NCBI GenBank assembly: GCA_015680685.1
Contig: MNCI01017783.1
Coordinates: forward strand, 360,190 to 406,141
Reading direction: 5' to 3'
From: Gnetum montanum
Taxonomy: Eukaryota; Streptophyta; Gnetopsida; Gnetales; Gnetaceae
Length of the DNA stretch: 45,952 nt
The notes beneath the pieces were generated by a model. The model was not told the DNA's origin and did no database searches. It worked only from the letters and a program-made list of their open reading frames with translations. Below are positions 36,501 through 45,952 of the stretch, piece after piece (position 1 is the first letter of the stretch; each line of letters starts with the position of its first letter). The position numbers and the translations under genes were made by a program.

Positions 36501-38514
36501 CCTGATATAGTAGCCTCTGAATGTAAATTTTTACAACGTCCCCAAAGAGCAAATCTCGGTATAGCCCCCATACTCTAACCAAGAGAGCTATGCCTCACTG
36601 ACTATGCTTATAAAAAATGATATGGGAAAATAATTATCACAGCTTAGCAAAAGGATCTGCTTCATCTTTTAATTACCAGTGTAATAAAGAAAAATTAAAC
36701 GTATTAGAGTTACTTATTTCCTGATATCACTCACCTGACCATAAAATCAGATACATTGTATTGGGCAGACTTATCCTTGATATTAAATATATTTGTAGGC
36801 TTGTGACTACTCACAAATGAGCTGATAATGCACAATAAGAAAAGATTGAAGTTATGCAACAGGATAACTAGTCATGATTCTAGCTGAACTCACTGTAAGA
36901 GAAGTATGAGCAATGAAATCTAAAAAGCCAAACCTGTGGGACCAGTTGGATGGATCTTAAAATGTTTATATTCTCTCAAAAACTTCAGCTGGAGCCATAA
37001 GAACTATTTTCCAATAGTGAAGCAGCACACGTTATTAGAAATGGGGTTTGAGATCGAGTGGGGTTTGAGATTGTGCCTGAGTAGGGAAGTGGAAATCTCG
37101 GAATGAATATTGAGTTCATCCAAAGCTGAACTATTTGTTGCTATAACCCTTAGTTTATGCAAAGACTGGTTCAAGCCTGATTCTTAGGAGTGCCCATACT
37201 ATTGTTTTTAAAAATATTGCTTCTTCTTGGCTTATAATTTCTTTGACTGATATGTTCCTGATTTTAAAGCTGTAAAATACTAGGCATCAAATGTGTAATT
37301 TGTGGCCACTGGTCTATCATTTAAAAAGTTAAAAGGATCTAATTAAATTAACTTATATATACCCTAAACTTTTCTATAAACTTTGTTATTTTTATTACAT
37401 GATGATGACTTTAGTTTATTTATATGAACCTGAAACTGAAACCAAAACCAAAACCGTAGTTTAATTACATCTTGCATATATGCAAACTGTTATACAAATT
37501 AGTTTGTCATTGAAAGATTACATGTATGTATCCAATAGTTCATTCATGAATTCAAAGAAATTCTAGTAAGGTCATCTTCATAAGCAGTTGTATATTTAGC
37601 CCTGTAGACATTCATCATTATTGAATATGGTGAGCATGATTTAAGTCCTCTTTCACAGCCACTATGTCACTCATTAATTCAATTTTTGCAAGATGTCCCT
37701 GCATGTTATCTACAGACATCATGAATTCTTTTGGCATGAAAATATTTAGAAATGACTCTGTGTACTTTTAAAAAAGGTAAGTTAAACTATGAAGCACTTC
37801 ACATTGATACGTAACAATCTCTAGCAACCCGAATGAGTAGATAATGAAAAGATGAATATCTTATATATAAGAAAAACTTCACCTACCCTATTGGTCAGAC
37901 CATATTATATTGATGGGATCAAATCACCATGATGATGCTCTATATAAAGAAGAACTACATACATACCCTTGTAAAACTGCGATGACTACTTGCTTTACCC
38001 CATGTCTGAGTTCTTGTACTTTCCCAAGGCAATGATATAGTCGGCGCTGTGCTGGCCAGAAACCCACTCAAAACCCTTGGTGCCTTCCAAGCACATGATA
38101 AAACGCTGCATTCTGTTCTAGTGCTGCCTGCAACATGCTCTCAAAATTCAAAACCTTACTAAACTTCTACAAGCAATAATTCAAACTTCAACCTGAACAA
38201 AGGTCCCGGCTATCTATATGAGCCCACAATTTATTAGAAACAGACTGCCATTTCCCTAAAACATAGCAAATGTGACACTAGACACCAATCATGGCTTTTA
38301 CATGAGCAAAGATTAAAAGTCTTGACACAGACTTCACCCTTGTGTCTGAAGAATGTTTGGCACCTAAGTCTCCCTGTTTGAATTTTCCATGATTGCCAAA
38401 GAAAATGCTAATACAAATAAGATTTCAAAATCTATCAGTGCAGATCGAAGATCCATCACAAACCCAAACACGGAATAACCAATGCTTACCAGACAGGAAA
38501 GATGTGCAGGCCAT
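27591..38514 (-). CDS. RSH1: RelA/SpoT homologue RSH1, plastid (p)ppGpp hydrolase-type enzyme, 868 aa
   Basis: It controls the plastid alarmone (p)ppGpp. Exons (minus): 38514-38490, 38127-37967, 36219-36034, 35952-35887, 35557-35465, 34849-34718, 34626-34525, 34433-34356, 34271-34200, 32538-32431, 32286-32189, 32023-31963, 31836-31774, 31692-31636, 31537-31436, 30860-30759, 30603-30472, 30367-30281, 30156-30085, 28983-28897, 28823-28337, 28076-28015, 27911-27846, 27698-27591; every junction is GT-AG and in frame. Residues 1-60 are Ser/Thr/Arg-rich, transit-like, with [20 protein letters not shown] as in angiosperm RSH1. HD hydrolase: FIIHP (His166), LLHDTVED (190-195), LADRLHN (Asp265). Synthetase-like: [11 protein letters not shown] (442-452), EVQIRTEE, but Ser367 replaces the required Gly. 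[26 protein letters not shown] (about 535-600). [12 protein letters not shown] onward (about 780-860). Family length is about 880. An in-frame ATG seven codons upstream (38535) is an alternative start. Confidence 0.93.
32732..32869. repeat. Tandem duplication, 2 x 69 bp, in RSH1 intron 9
   Basis: CCTCTGTACAGACCACACAG through CATTGTTACA (32732-32800) is repeated directly at 32801-32869 with only two mismatches by eye. The unit length is a multiple of three, but it lies in the 1661-bp intron 32539-34199. Confidence 0.92.
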
Positions 38515-38531
38515 GGAAGACAGGAAGCAAA

Positions 38532-38570
38532 TCATTCGTCAACTCCGATGACAGTGCAATGCCAACTCAT
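38532..38570 (-). promoter_or_regulatory. Upstream ORF (12 codons plus stop) in the RSH1 leader
   Basis: An ATG at 38570 opens MSWHCTVIGVDE and stops at TGA 38534-38532. That stop overlaps the first in-frame RSH1 ATG (38535) as ATGA, seven codons ahead of the better-context ATGGCC chosen as the start. Whether the transcript includes it is unknown. Confidence 0.45.
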
Positions 38571-39645
38571 TGAAGACTTCCTTCGGACACTTTCATGAAA
38601 ACAGAATTCAAAAGAAAAATAGAGCCTTTCCCACTGAAAACTCGATTAATTGTTCTGAGAAACTTAACTATGGAATACAGACTAAACTTTTGCAATTTAC
38701 CCTCCAAGAAATTTGTAAGGACAGTACGCTTCAACTCAAGTGATATTGATGGGTTCTTTGAGCCTTCGGCTCTTTCTAGGCAATTTTATTGCAGAGGCTT
38801 GTAATCTTCAAGGTTTCAGAATAAGAGCTTGAGCAAGAATGTACAACCTTGAAATCATGAATCCCATGCAAGCCCTATAGTAGTCAGTGCTTTCAAGGCA
38901 TGGAGCAGAAAACTGTGAGTTAGCAGATAATCTGTGGATAACGAAACAAAACCAAAGGAAGCGCGATTGCTCAGTTTTTAAGGATATTTCCTAGATTTTT
39001 CCACCCTAAAAACAATATCAGCTAATTTTTATGGACTGCATAACGATCCTCCGATTTTGATCCCTGCGTGATTCTCAATTTCTATTAGTTTTGGGCCCTG
39101 ACTGATCCCCTGGCTCGCATGCACGTGGGACTACGTGGACCCACTTTGTGGTTTGTGGTTGGTATGAAATTCTATTTCTGTGAGTTTAATTAAGGTTAGC
39201 AAGCGAATGAAAATAATAGGTTATTCTTTTCTTTTCTAAGAAAAATATGAGAGTCTTTTTCAGTTAGCAAAATATACATAACGTAGACAACCCCTGGTCT
39301 AAAACCGTTCAAAATAAACAAAGAATCACTCTTCTATTTTAACACTTATTTTTCTACGTAGCACGTTTACCATGGCGTTACTTTATATTTTTAGGTGTAA
39401 CGGCCTAAGTTGGACCCAAACAAATGTATTAAAAGGAAACTCAAAAAATTTGTATATTAAGCAAAAATAAAAGGTTGCCAAATTGGGCCTAAAGCCTTCA
39501 GCAAAACAAGACCAGGCTTAAACAAAGTGACCCACGCAATAAATTATATGCATAACAATAAAAGGATACGGATGAAATCAGAACGTGGACTAATTCTAAG
39601 GTTATTCATAGGCTTACTATTAATTACATATTTCTTATTTCTACG
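38571..39645. other. RSH1 upstream region and repeat-margin sequence
   Basis: It contains the RSH1 promoter. No certain TATA box or gene could be assigned. From about 39380 the sequence takes on a repeat-like character (GTGTAACGGCCTAAGTTGGA onward), but I cannot name a family. Confidence 0.45.
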
Positions 39646-39845
39646 ATAAATGACATTCTTGATGCCTCGGCTAATGCTGAAATATTGTTAAAGATTGATT
39701 TCAAAAGTGGCTATCATTAAAAATTGATTTGAAAAGTAGCTATCATCAAATTTTTGATTTGAAAAGTAGCTATCATCAAATTTGGATTAGATTGGGAAAT
39801 AAATGGAAAATGGTATTTAAAATGCTTGAATGATTGGTCATGTCT
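39646..39845 (+). pseudogene. Fragment of another Ty3/gypsy reverse transcriptase with an internal triplication
   Basis: The plus strand reads T-I-N-D-I-L-D-A-S-A-N-A-E-I-L-L-K-I-D-F-K-S-G-Y-H, the RT block around the first catalytic Asp in gypsy elements such as chromoviruses. It ends with a W-K-M-V-F-K ... L-V-M relic of the next block. Between them the K-I-D-F-K-S-G-Y-H coding unit occurs three times (39691-39784). The fragment stops at the LTR at 39846, so the B element inserted into it or was joined to it. Confidence 0.7.
39691..39784. repeat. Three tandem units of about 30 bp over an RT motif
   Basis: TTGATTTCAAAAGTGGCTAT is followed by two near-identical units TTGATTTGAAAAGTAGCTAT, the last two each ending CATCAAATTT. 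Confidence 0.85.
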
Positions 39846-40639
39846 TAATGAGTGGCGAGGTACCCCTACACTCAACTATACAAATACGAGCGTTTCACAC
39901 ACAATCCAGTCGAACTCCGCAAACAGACTAGTTGTAGTATCTAGACAGTTATCCTTAGGTCGCAATTCACTGTCTTTCCACCTGGACTAATATTGGCTTT
40001 GTCACATATGGTTTAGTCCAGAGTGAGGTGTATGATGTGTTTCTACACTAATGCTACTCCTAGGTATGCTAGAAAATAATATTACTAAGCTGGGAGAGAG
40101 GGTGAGAGAGCATCTAAGCTAGCCTAAGTGCGATGAGCATCCGTTCCTCAATCATCCGTACACATCTTGGACCTCGTGCACGACTACTACTAGGATTACC
40201 AAGCGCAGATCCTAGGCACGCTACTGGGTTACCAAGTAGTCACACTTAAATGCTCGTGATCAAGTCGTACTCATTCCTCGTTTAATAGGAGTTTAGGGTG
40301 AAGAAAGATTAACTACGAAAGCAATAAATAACAATAACAATGAATTAATTAAACTAAGTGAATGCTGCAATGATGAAGTAATCTCGATCTTTATTTCCGG
40401 TCATGTGCATGTCCAAGTACATCACACTTGAATAAGAATGTCGTACAATTACAATCACCACACTGCGGGCATGCACTGGGAGAGAAGGGTTGAGAAAAGA
40501 ACTACTTAAAACTAAAAACACTTAAAGAAATTCTAAAAACTAACTCTCTTCAAATCTGTCTACCTGTTATTTATAGATGAGGAGACAGGCTGCGATATCG
40601 CGTACACGATATTGTGGCCAACAAAATGATAACTCATCA
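39846..40639 (-). repeat. 3' LTR of element 4 (subfamily B, 794 bp)
   Basis: The U5 end reads TAATGAGTGGCGAGG (TG changed to TA) and the U3 end CTCATCA. It is very similar to 8877-9713. The minus-strand TATA (TATAAATAACAGG) is at 40568-40575. Confidence 0.87.
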
Positions 40640-40657
40640 TACCCCCATGACTGAATG
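40640..40657 (-). other. Polypurine tract of element 4
   Basis: The minus strand reads CATTCAGTCATGGGGGTA directly before the LTR start TGATGAG, the arrangement expected for plus-strand priming. Confidence 0.75.
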
Positions 40658-40828
40658 AAAACTTGTCCTCGAGTTATAGTGAGAACAAGCTCCATTAATT
40701 ACATAGTGGATAGGTATGGGATTATTGATTAGTTAGAATGGGATCATGCCGCAGGGTGGAATTAAAACAAAATTGAGACAACACCGAGAATGCAAAAGAA
40801 AATTCTACTACTACAAAATTGGTGGCAC

Positions 40829-43628
40829 TCATGTAGTTCCTGGTGGCAGTGGCTCCTCCATGGGTGCTTTTCCCTTGTCTTGTTCTCCAGGCCTTGGAAC
40901 TTGATGACGTTGAAGTATGGCCTGGAGTTTCTCCTCTTCGGTCTGGGGATCCTGTGTCATCCATGCTAATGTTCTGATGTTTGATGGAGTTGGCACCTCC
41001 CATGGGTAGGGTAGTTGCGGAAACATTTGATTTGCCTTGACATACCAAGCCGCAAACACCCGTCATTCCTCTTCGTAGGCTCTAGCTTTGTCTCTGTATT
41101 CTTGGAAATCTGCAAGCTGTCGAGCCAAATCTATTGCAACATCCTTTTATCCTTGGTAGCTTGCCTTGACCACCTCAAGTTCAAAATTTGCAACCCCCAG
41201 TTTGTATAACAATTTCTTGCATTATGCAAATTCTACTTCATATTTAGCATAGGTGGTGGCTACTTGTTGTTTGAGCTCTGTTCTCAAGCACCCTACTGTT
41301 AACATGGCAAGGTTGGCATACCACAGGTTTGCCAACTCTATGTATTTTGTAAGATCCTGGATCTGCAGGTCTCGGTTCTTAACTTCCGCCAGGTGGACAA
41401 ATGCATAGGTATCCAATATGACCCACCAATCAGTGTGTTGAGCATTGATAGCGTTGATGTGGGCCTTGGCCATACGGATTTCCTTCTCAATGATCTGCTT
41501 ATACATCCCTACCTGGTCTCGGAAGTGCTCATTGAGCGTTTCATGTTGTTTAGCCTCATTTTGCCACGCGCTTATTTTGATAGCCATCTTCTGGCGGATA
41601 GCGCATACCTCCTCCATTGAGGGGGTTCAATTCTCCCTGGCTAAACGACTCATGTCTTGGTTGACCTGGATGAATTGTTCTTGTAACTAATGGAAATGTT
41701 CTTTGAGAACATTCTTTTGCTTTTCCACAGAGGTCAACCGAAGGTTGTCAGCAACAAGTTGCTTGTTTTCCTCTTGTAAGGCCTTGAGTGCCTTGGTATG
41801 CGCATAGGTTTGCGGTTGTGCTATAGAAGCATCCCAAACAACCCTTTCCTTGTCTTCTACCACCTTTTTATTCTTTGTTAGTAAATTGGTTAGTTGCTCA
41901 ATTTTGAAAGTGCCCAACTGGTCTACAGGAACAAGTTGCAAAGGGTTCTGCTATGCTACTTGTAGGGCTACGAGCCTTTCTTACAATTTCTGCACTTCGG
42001 CTTCAGCATACTCGACCCTCACCTCTATCAAGAGCAGCTTTCCCTTGGTAGAAATGAGGTCTGATTGAATTGCCGTAACATCCTGAGGGATGTTAAACAG
42101 GGACATCATTATCTATCCTTTTTGTAGTAATCGATCAAGTGCATCCTCATGTTCCGCGGGAGTCATCGAGGTTCCGGCCAAAGTTTGAGCATCCCGTGCT
42201 CCTGTGAGATCCACCAGTGGCACAACAGGTACATTGAACGATTCTTTAATGTGGTCTGTGACCACTTTTGTAGCTCCCACTACATCCTGGTGTTACATAA
42301 CCACCACTATGGCCCCTTCATCGATTTCTAATTGCACTTGGAATGACACAACATTCCCTGAGATTTGTTGTGATCAAGTGCTCTCCCCTCCTCTTGTATG
42401 GATGGACAATTCACCCCTTGTGTGATCCAATGAAACTATGGGTTGTATGGCATCATCGATGACGCAAAAGAGGTTCGCGTCATCACGACTTTCCCAACTG
42501 ACCGTCTCAGCGATGGCCCTGAGATGGCTCGTCAATGATCTTTAATCTTGCAATGGCGGCCGTGGTTGGTCTTGCTGGCATGTGCTAGGCCCTGCTTGCT
42601 GTTGTTGGCTAGGTCCCGTGCTTGGAAGTTGGTTGGGCCCTGCAAGTTGAGTTGCAGTTGGCCCCGCCATTTGTTCCTTTTCTTGTTTTGGTCCCAGCAT
42701 CTCACCAATGATTTTCCTTGCAACTGGTGGCTTTAACAATTCAACATATGAAGCACTTTGGGCTTTTTGGAGGACATCATTAATATATCCTCTGATACCA
42801 GCATGTCTGCACAACTTCCTGATAAGACAAGGGAAGGGCAACGCAAGCTTCCCTATCTTTCGTTCCTCAAACCGCCTTAGGATCTCCGTAAAATATAGAT
42901 GAGGTAGGTTAGCATTAACCTTCCCCATCAACACTGTATATCCTCTTGCCGCATATGTTGAAATTTTTTTTAAGCCCTTTGTGGGGAAGAGGTGATAAGT
43001 TCCTATTTTGAAGTAGATCCTCTCTTTCGTCATCAACTCTCCAAACGTTTTCTCTTTCTCGCCATATGCCCTTTCCAACCAAACTCGTCACACATTAAGG
43101 TCTGAACAGGTAGACAACTGAGCAACCTTTGGCCCTATATTCAAAAGGTTTAATACTTCCGAAATGGCCTGAATAAAGAAATCGACTGTCACACCATAAA
43201 TGTTAACTATGGTGCCTTGTTCTTTGTTGTGCCAAAATTGGTATGTTTCCCCTAAGTACCAGACACCACTTTCATAGAGGATAGGCCATAATGGAGGACC
43301 CTTTGAGGTGATCCCTAATGGCCTTTGGAGCAAACTCTACAAAAGATTCAAAATTTAATTCCACAATCACTACAATGAATGTTGGCCTTTCATGGATAGC
43401 TTGAACACACTCCTAGGACAATGTCAGATGTTGTCCCAGTTCATGCACTGTAGCAGTTCCTCCTTCTACCTACCTTGATTGTATAGTAGTAGGGTCCTCT
43501 TGGTGAATGTTGAATGATTGTTCCTCCTACTTTGCATGCTGTTCGGTAGGAATTTGTTCTTTGCCTCTCCTAGGTCATTTGCTCCCACCTTGAGCAGGAC
43601 CTTCCTATTGTCCTCGTTTCGAGGCCAT
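40829..43628 (-). pseudogene. ORF2 of element 4: unknown protein with a possible plant-transposon domain and coiled-coil tail
   Basis: Starting at ATG 43628 (M-A-S-K-R-G-Q) a frame of about 930 codons can be followed through scattered stops. Open parts are 43333-43088, 43078-42542, 41941-41687, 41617-41222 and 41059-40829. The middle part (HLFPTKGLKKISTYAARGY, LPFPCLIRKLCRHAGI) resembles the plant-specific domain annotated as putative plant transposon protein or Athila envelope-like; this is from memory and uncertain. A Gln/Pro/Gly/Ala-rich linker and then a charged, heptad-like region (ALKALQEENKQLVADNLRL) follow, ending with a Pro/Glu-rich tail. No signal peptide or membrane segment is evident. 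Function unknown. Confidence 0.6.
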
Positions 43629-44746
43629 CTGTAATCACACAGGGCCAATCGTTAGTAAGGTTATTTCCAAAGTTAAGTTATACCTTACTGCTTGCCTTAA
43701 TAGATTTACTTTATTTCCATGTGATGTTAATTATTGGAAGAACATGTCCCCGAAAGATTATAATGTTGAGTCCTCTTTGCTTAGGTGATTTCCAAATTTA
43801 ATTTCCTAGTATAGCTAAGGGGATGAAATTATTTTTGACACATTTTATTCTTAATTTTACAGCTATTACCCTTAAATATGTCCTTTGGGTGATGATGAAT
43901 TTTAAAAAATTTATGTGCTATTCGGTCTGTGTCCCTCCCCCATGACTAAGCTAAACACTCCGGGTTCAAGTAGGATCAGACGGAATGAAAATTGGAGGCC
44001 CAGGGAGCAAGATATGGGTATGGAAGCAAGGGTCATATAATCACAAGTCGTAGAGAGAAATTTGAAAAACTCCCTCTGCATGAANATATTGCTTACGCGA
44101 TATTGCGGCCTATCGATATGAAGGCCCAACACATTATATCGAATTTTGAAGATTTTTTCTAAAATGAATGCTGAAAACCAAGGACATGTGGTCAAATTTT
44201 AAAGGGTTCTAGGGTAATTTAGCTAGTTCTGAAGGCACGAATCATTATATGTGGGTGAAATTGATCACTTAAAGTCCTCAGGTGGTAAGAGAGAGAAAAA
44301 GAGCATGTGATGGTTCATAGGAATGTTGGAATTCATAGGGATAGTAAGAAGGGAAAGAAGATCTTTGAAAATACTCAAGGGTAATAGATGGTGTGTGGAA
44401 GGTGTGTCAAAAGTGCAAATTACAAAAATTACACAAGTGGATCCTCCCCATAGTAGGTTCCAACCTATAATGCCCTTACGTAACATACCTAAAAGTGTCC
44501 GCGGGCACTCAAAAGGTTAAATGTAATCCACATTGGTTTCACAAACACACGCATGTAAATATCACTGAAATGAGTTAAGAATTCTATGCTATAAGAGATA
44601 CGAGCTACAATTACATGAACAACGAGATGAGATGGATTATAGAAGGGATTGTAGAGATTGGGACATGAGGTAGTTGACCTAGGGCACAATGAATCCTACA
44701 TGTAAAGCATGATTAATGTGCCATTAACCCATCGTTCCAAAATTAG
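43629..44746 (-). other. Spacer of element 4 ahead of ORF2, with an N at 44085
   Basis: The part next to ORF2 (43629-43900) resembles the leader of the plus-strand element (9714-9936). A CCTCCCCCATGACT stretch at 43937 looks like a polypurine tract but has no LTR beside it. Right of the N, ATATTGCTTACGCGATATTG recalls LTR U3 palindromes. No coding region is seen. Confidence 0.5.
44085..44085. other. Single ambiguous base (N) in repeat sequence
   Basis: It separates sequence of unclear origin from an LTR-U3-like GATATTG-rich stretch, so it may mark a collapsed or misjoined repeat. Confidence 0.5.
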
Positions 44747-45494
44747 GACCAAGTTCATTCCTCTGATCAGTGACATCGCATTGTTTCATCCTACAATGAG
44801 CAGCTATGAGAGTACCAGAACAACAGGGCATACGATCACTTGGCATTTTGTTCGAGGGAGGAGTGATTTTTGCTTTGTGGCACTTCCTTTGTTGTTGTTG
44901 TGTTTTTTTGTTTTTTTTTCGATTACTGAATCCAAAGAAGCCGCAAACCTTCAGGCATGGGTGCATGTCTTTTTAGTGGGATCCTCTAGAATAGCATTGG
45001 ATTTTTGAGTGCCTTTTGATTACTCTTATTCCCATTTTGCATTAGATCTACAAGGATCTTAGTACAACCACGTTACGTGAAAACTCTCACAGACGTCACC
45101 AAAGAGAATCCATAAGTCCCCTTGATGTCACACCCTAATCATTCCCTCTTGATCCATCCTTCTTCATTCTGGGTACAATGAACACAAAATTAATTTTAAG
45201 TTTTAACAATTTCAAGAATATCATTGTACCCTCAAATAGAACCTCTTATTTGTAGAATGGATGAGTGGGTGTAATGGGCTCACTGTCCAAATAATTGATC
45301 ACTCGAGACTTGATAACATAGAACACACCTCAACCAACAAGCCCATGAGTGTTTTATTTGTAGATGAAATTACTTATAAAAATATAAAAAGACAAAAAAA
45401 TAAACAAGAAATTGAAAAATGAAAAACTGGAAAACAAAAAGTTGTAAAATTAAAATTAAAGAAAATGAAAAGTAATTATTAATCTTGCTTGTTG
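44747..45494 (-). repeat. Spacer of B-type elements, copy 2 (pair of 5998-6749)
   Basis: From AGGACCAAGTTCATTCC it matches the spacer of element 2 to the gag stop. To the left of 44747 the sequence continues uninterrupted, showing the state before element 1's insertion in the other copy. Confidence 0.78.
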
Positions 45495-45952
45495 TTAGAA
45501 TGGGGAATATCCCCCATAACCAAATAGTTGAGCATGGCATGGATTAATAAATGGAGGATGAGGGTCCTTGCATGTTGGAAATATTGAAACTTGGTCATAC
45601 TTGCCCCATTGGGGTTCACACACTTGATTATAGTAAGCATAGTGGGGCAATTTATAAGATGTGATTCCCTGGTAAAGAATTGGCCCACTATGATATTTGG
45701 GACCGTAAGATGGTATGCAAGGATCAGGATGTTGCTCTCCATGGTTGTATTTATTAGGCCATTTTGTTGTTGGAGTGTTAATTAGTGGCCCTAATGAAGT
45801 AACATGAGGCATTGGGTTCAAAGAGAAGGATGCACCATAGTGTTGGACTTGTGTTGAGTTGGAGGATGCAGTGGCCTCAAAACTGTGTTGTCTCTTCCTA
45901 CAGTCATGTCTAAAGAAGGGACGCCTTTGATGCTGAGGAGGTCTCTCATTAC
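45495..45952 (-). pseudogene. gag C-terminal tail of element 4, cut by window end
   Basis: The open stretch 45821-45495 is Pro/Tyr/Gln-rich (NPMPHVTSLGPLINTPTTKW, HAQLFGYGGYSPF, stop) and matches the last part of the gag of element 2, including the stop position. The capsid and zinc-knuckle parts would lie beyond the window. Confidence 0.7.

Larger units (their letters stand above)
39846..45952 (-). mobile_element. Element 4: B-type gag+ORF2 retrotransposon, 5' end beyond the window
   Basis: Read on minus: gag tail (45952-45495), spacer (45494-43629), ORF2 (43628-40829), polypurine tract, 3' LTR (40639-39846). It complements element 2, which supplies the 5' LTR, primer site and full gag of the same family. 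No protease, RT or integrase motif was found between gag and ORF2 in 1.87 kb, though the N at 44085 lies there. Confidence 0.7.

Noticed and set aside
36556-36600. tRNA-like A-box (minus: TAGCTCTCTTGGTTAGAG) in RSH1 intron 2
   Set aside because: The A-box match is good, but no B-box or cloverleaf follows at the right spacing. At most it is a decayed SINE or tRNA relic.
1-45952. CRISPR arrays, bacterial operons or rRNA genes
   Set aside because: No regularly spaced repeats, ribosome-binding sites or rRNA motifs were seen; the genes are spliced and plant-like.

Overview
This is a plant nuclear window: two spliced single-copy genes between thick blocks of decayed LTR retrotransposons. The genes have canonical GT-AG introns, 24 coding exons in one and 8 in the other. 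One encodes a plastid RelA/SpoT homologue of the plant RSH1 type, the other a plant GH9 cellulase. The repeats are Ty3/gypsy elements with primer-binding sites for tRNA-Asp, which suits the Athila/Tat branch. The repeat load and the distance of both proteins from the angiosperm versions I know would fit a gymnosperm such as a conifer, but that is inference.

Left block (1-17635). Four elements appear nested. Element 1 (1-5997, minus; LTR subfamily A) lies in element 2 (5998-9713, minus; subfamily B). Element 2 lies in a plus-strand B element (9714-11455). That one lies behind the integrase of element 3 (11456-17635, minus; subfamily A). The left half of every element is outside the window. A elements carry gag, protease, reverse transcriptase, RNase H and integrase, all broken. 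B elements carry gag that ends at its own stop, then a pol-free spacer, then a second reading frame of unknown function (here ORF2), then the polypurine tract and 3' LTR.

Gene island (17636-39645). After about 4.6 kb without a recognisable gene comes a secreted GH9 endo-beta-1,4-glucanase on plus (22434-25862, 582 aa) with an unusual N-terminal extension of roughly 100 residues. Convergent to it is RSH1 on minus (27591-38514, 868 aa), with ppGpp hydrolase (HD), synthetase-like, TGS and ACT regions. The HD residues are intact, but the synthetase Gly is Ser, as in angiosperm RSH1, so a hydrolase-biased enzyme is predicted. The RSH1 leader holds a short uORF overlapping an in-frame ATG, and intron 9 holds a recent 69-bp tandem duplication.

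Right block (39646-45952). A plus-strand fragment of another gypsy reverse transcriptase ends at a minus-strand B element (39846 to beyond the window). That element has its 3' LTR, polypurine tract, degenerate ORF2, spacer and the end of gag. The two single N bases (3768 and 44085) both sit in repeats. At the first, about 289 bp of gag present in a sister copy is missing, so local assembly there should not be trusted.

The most interesting candidate is the pol-less gag+ORF2 B family. It shares its LTR terminus and tRNA-Asp primer site with the pol-bearing A family, as expected of a non-autonomous partner that borrows pol enzymes.
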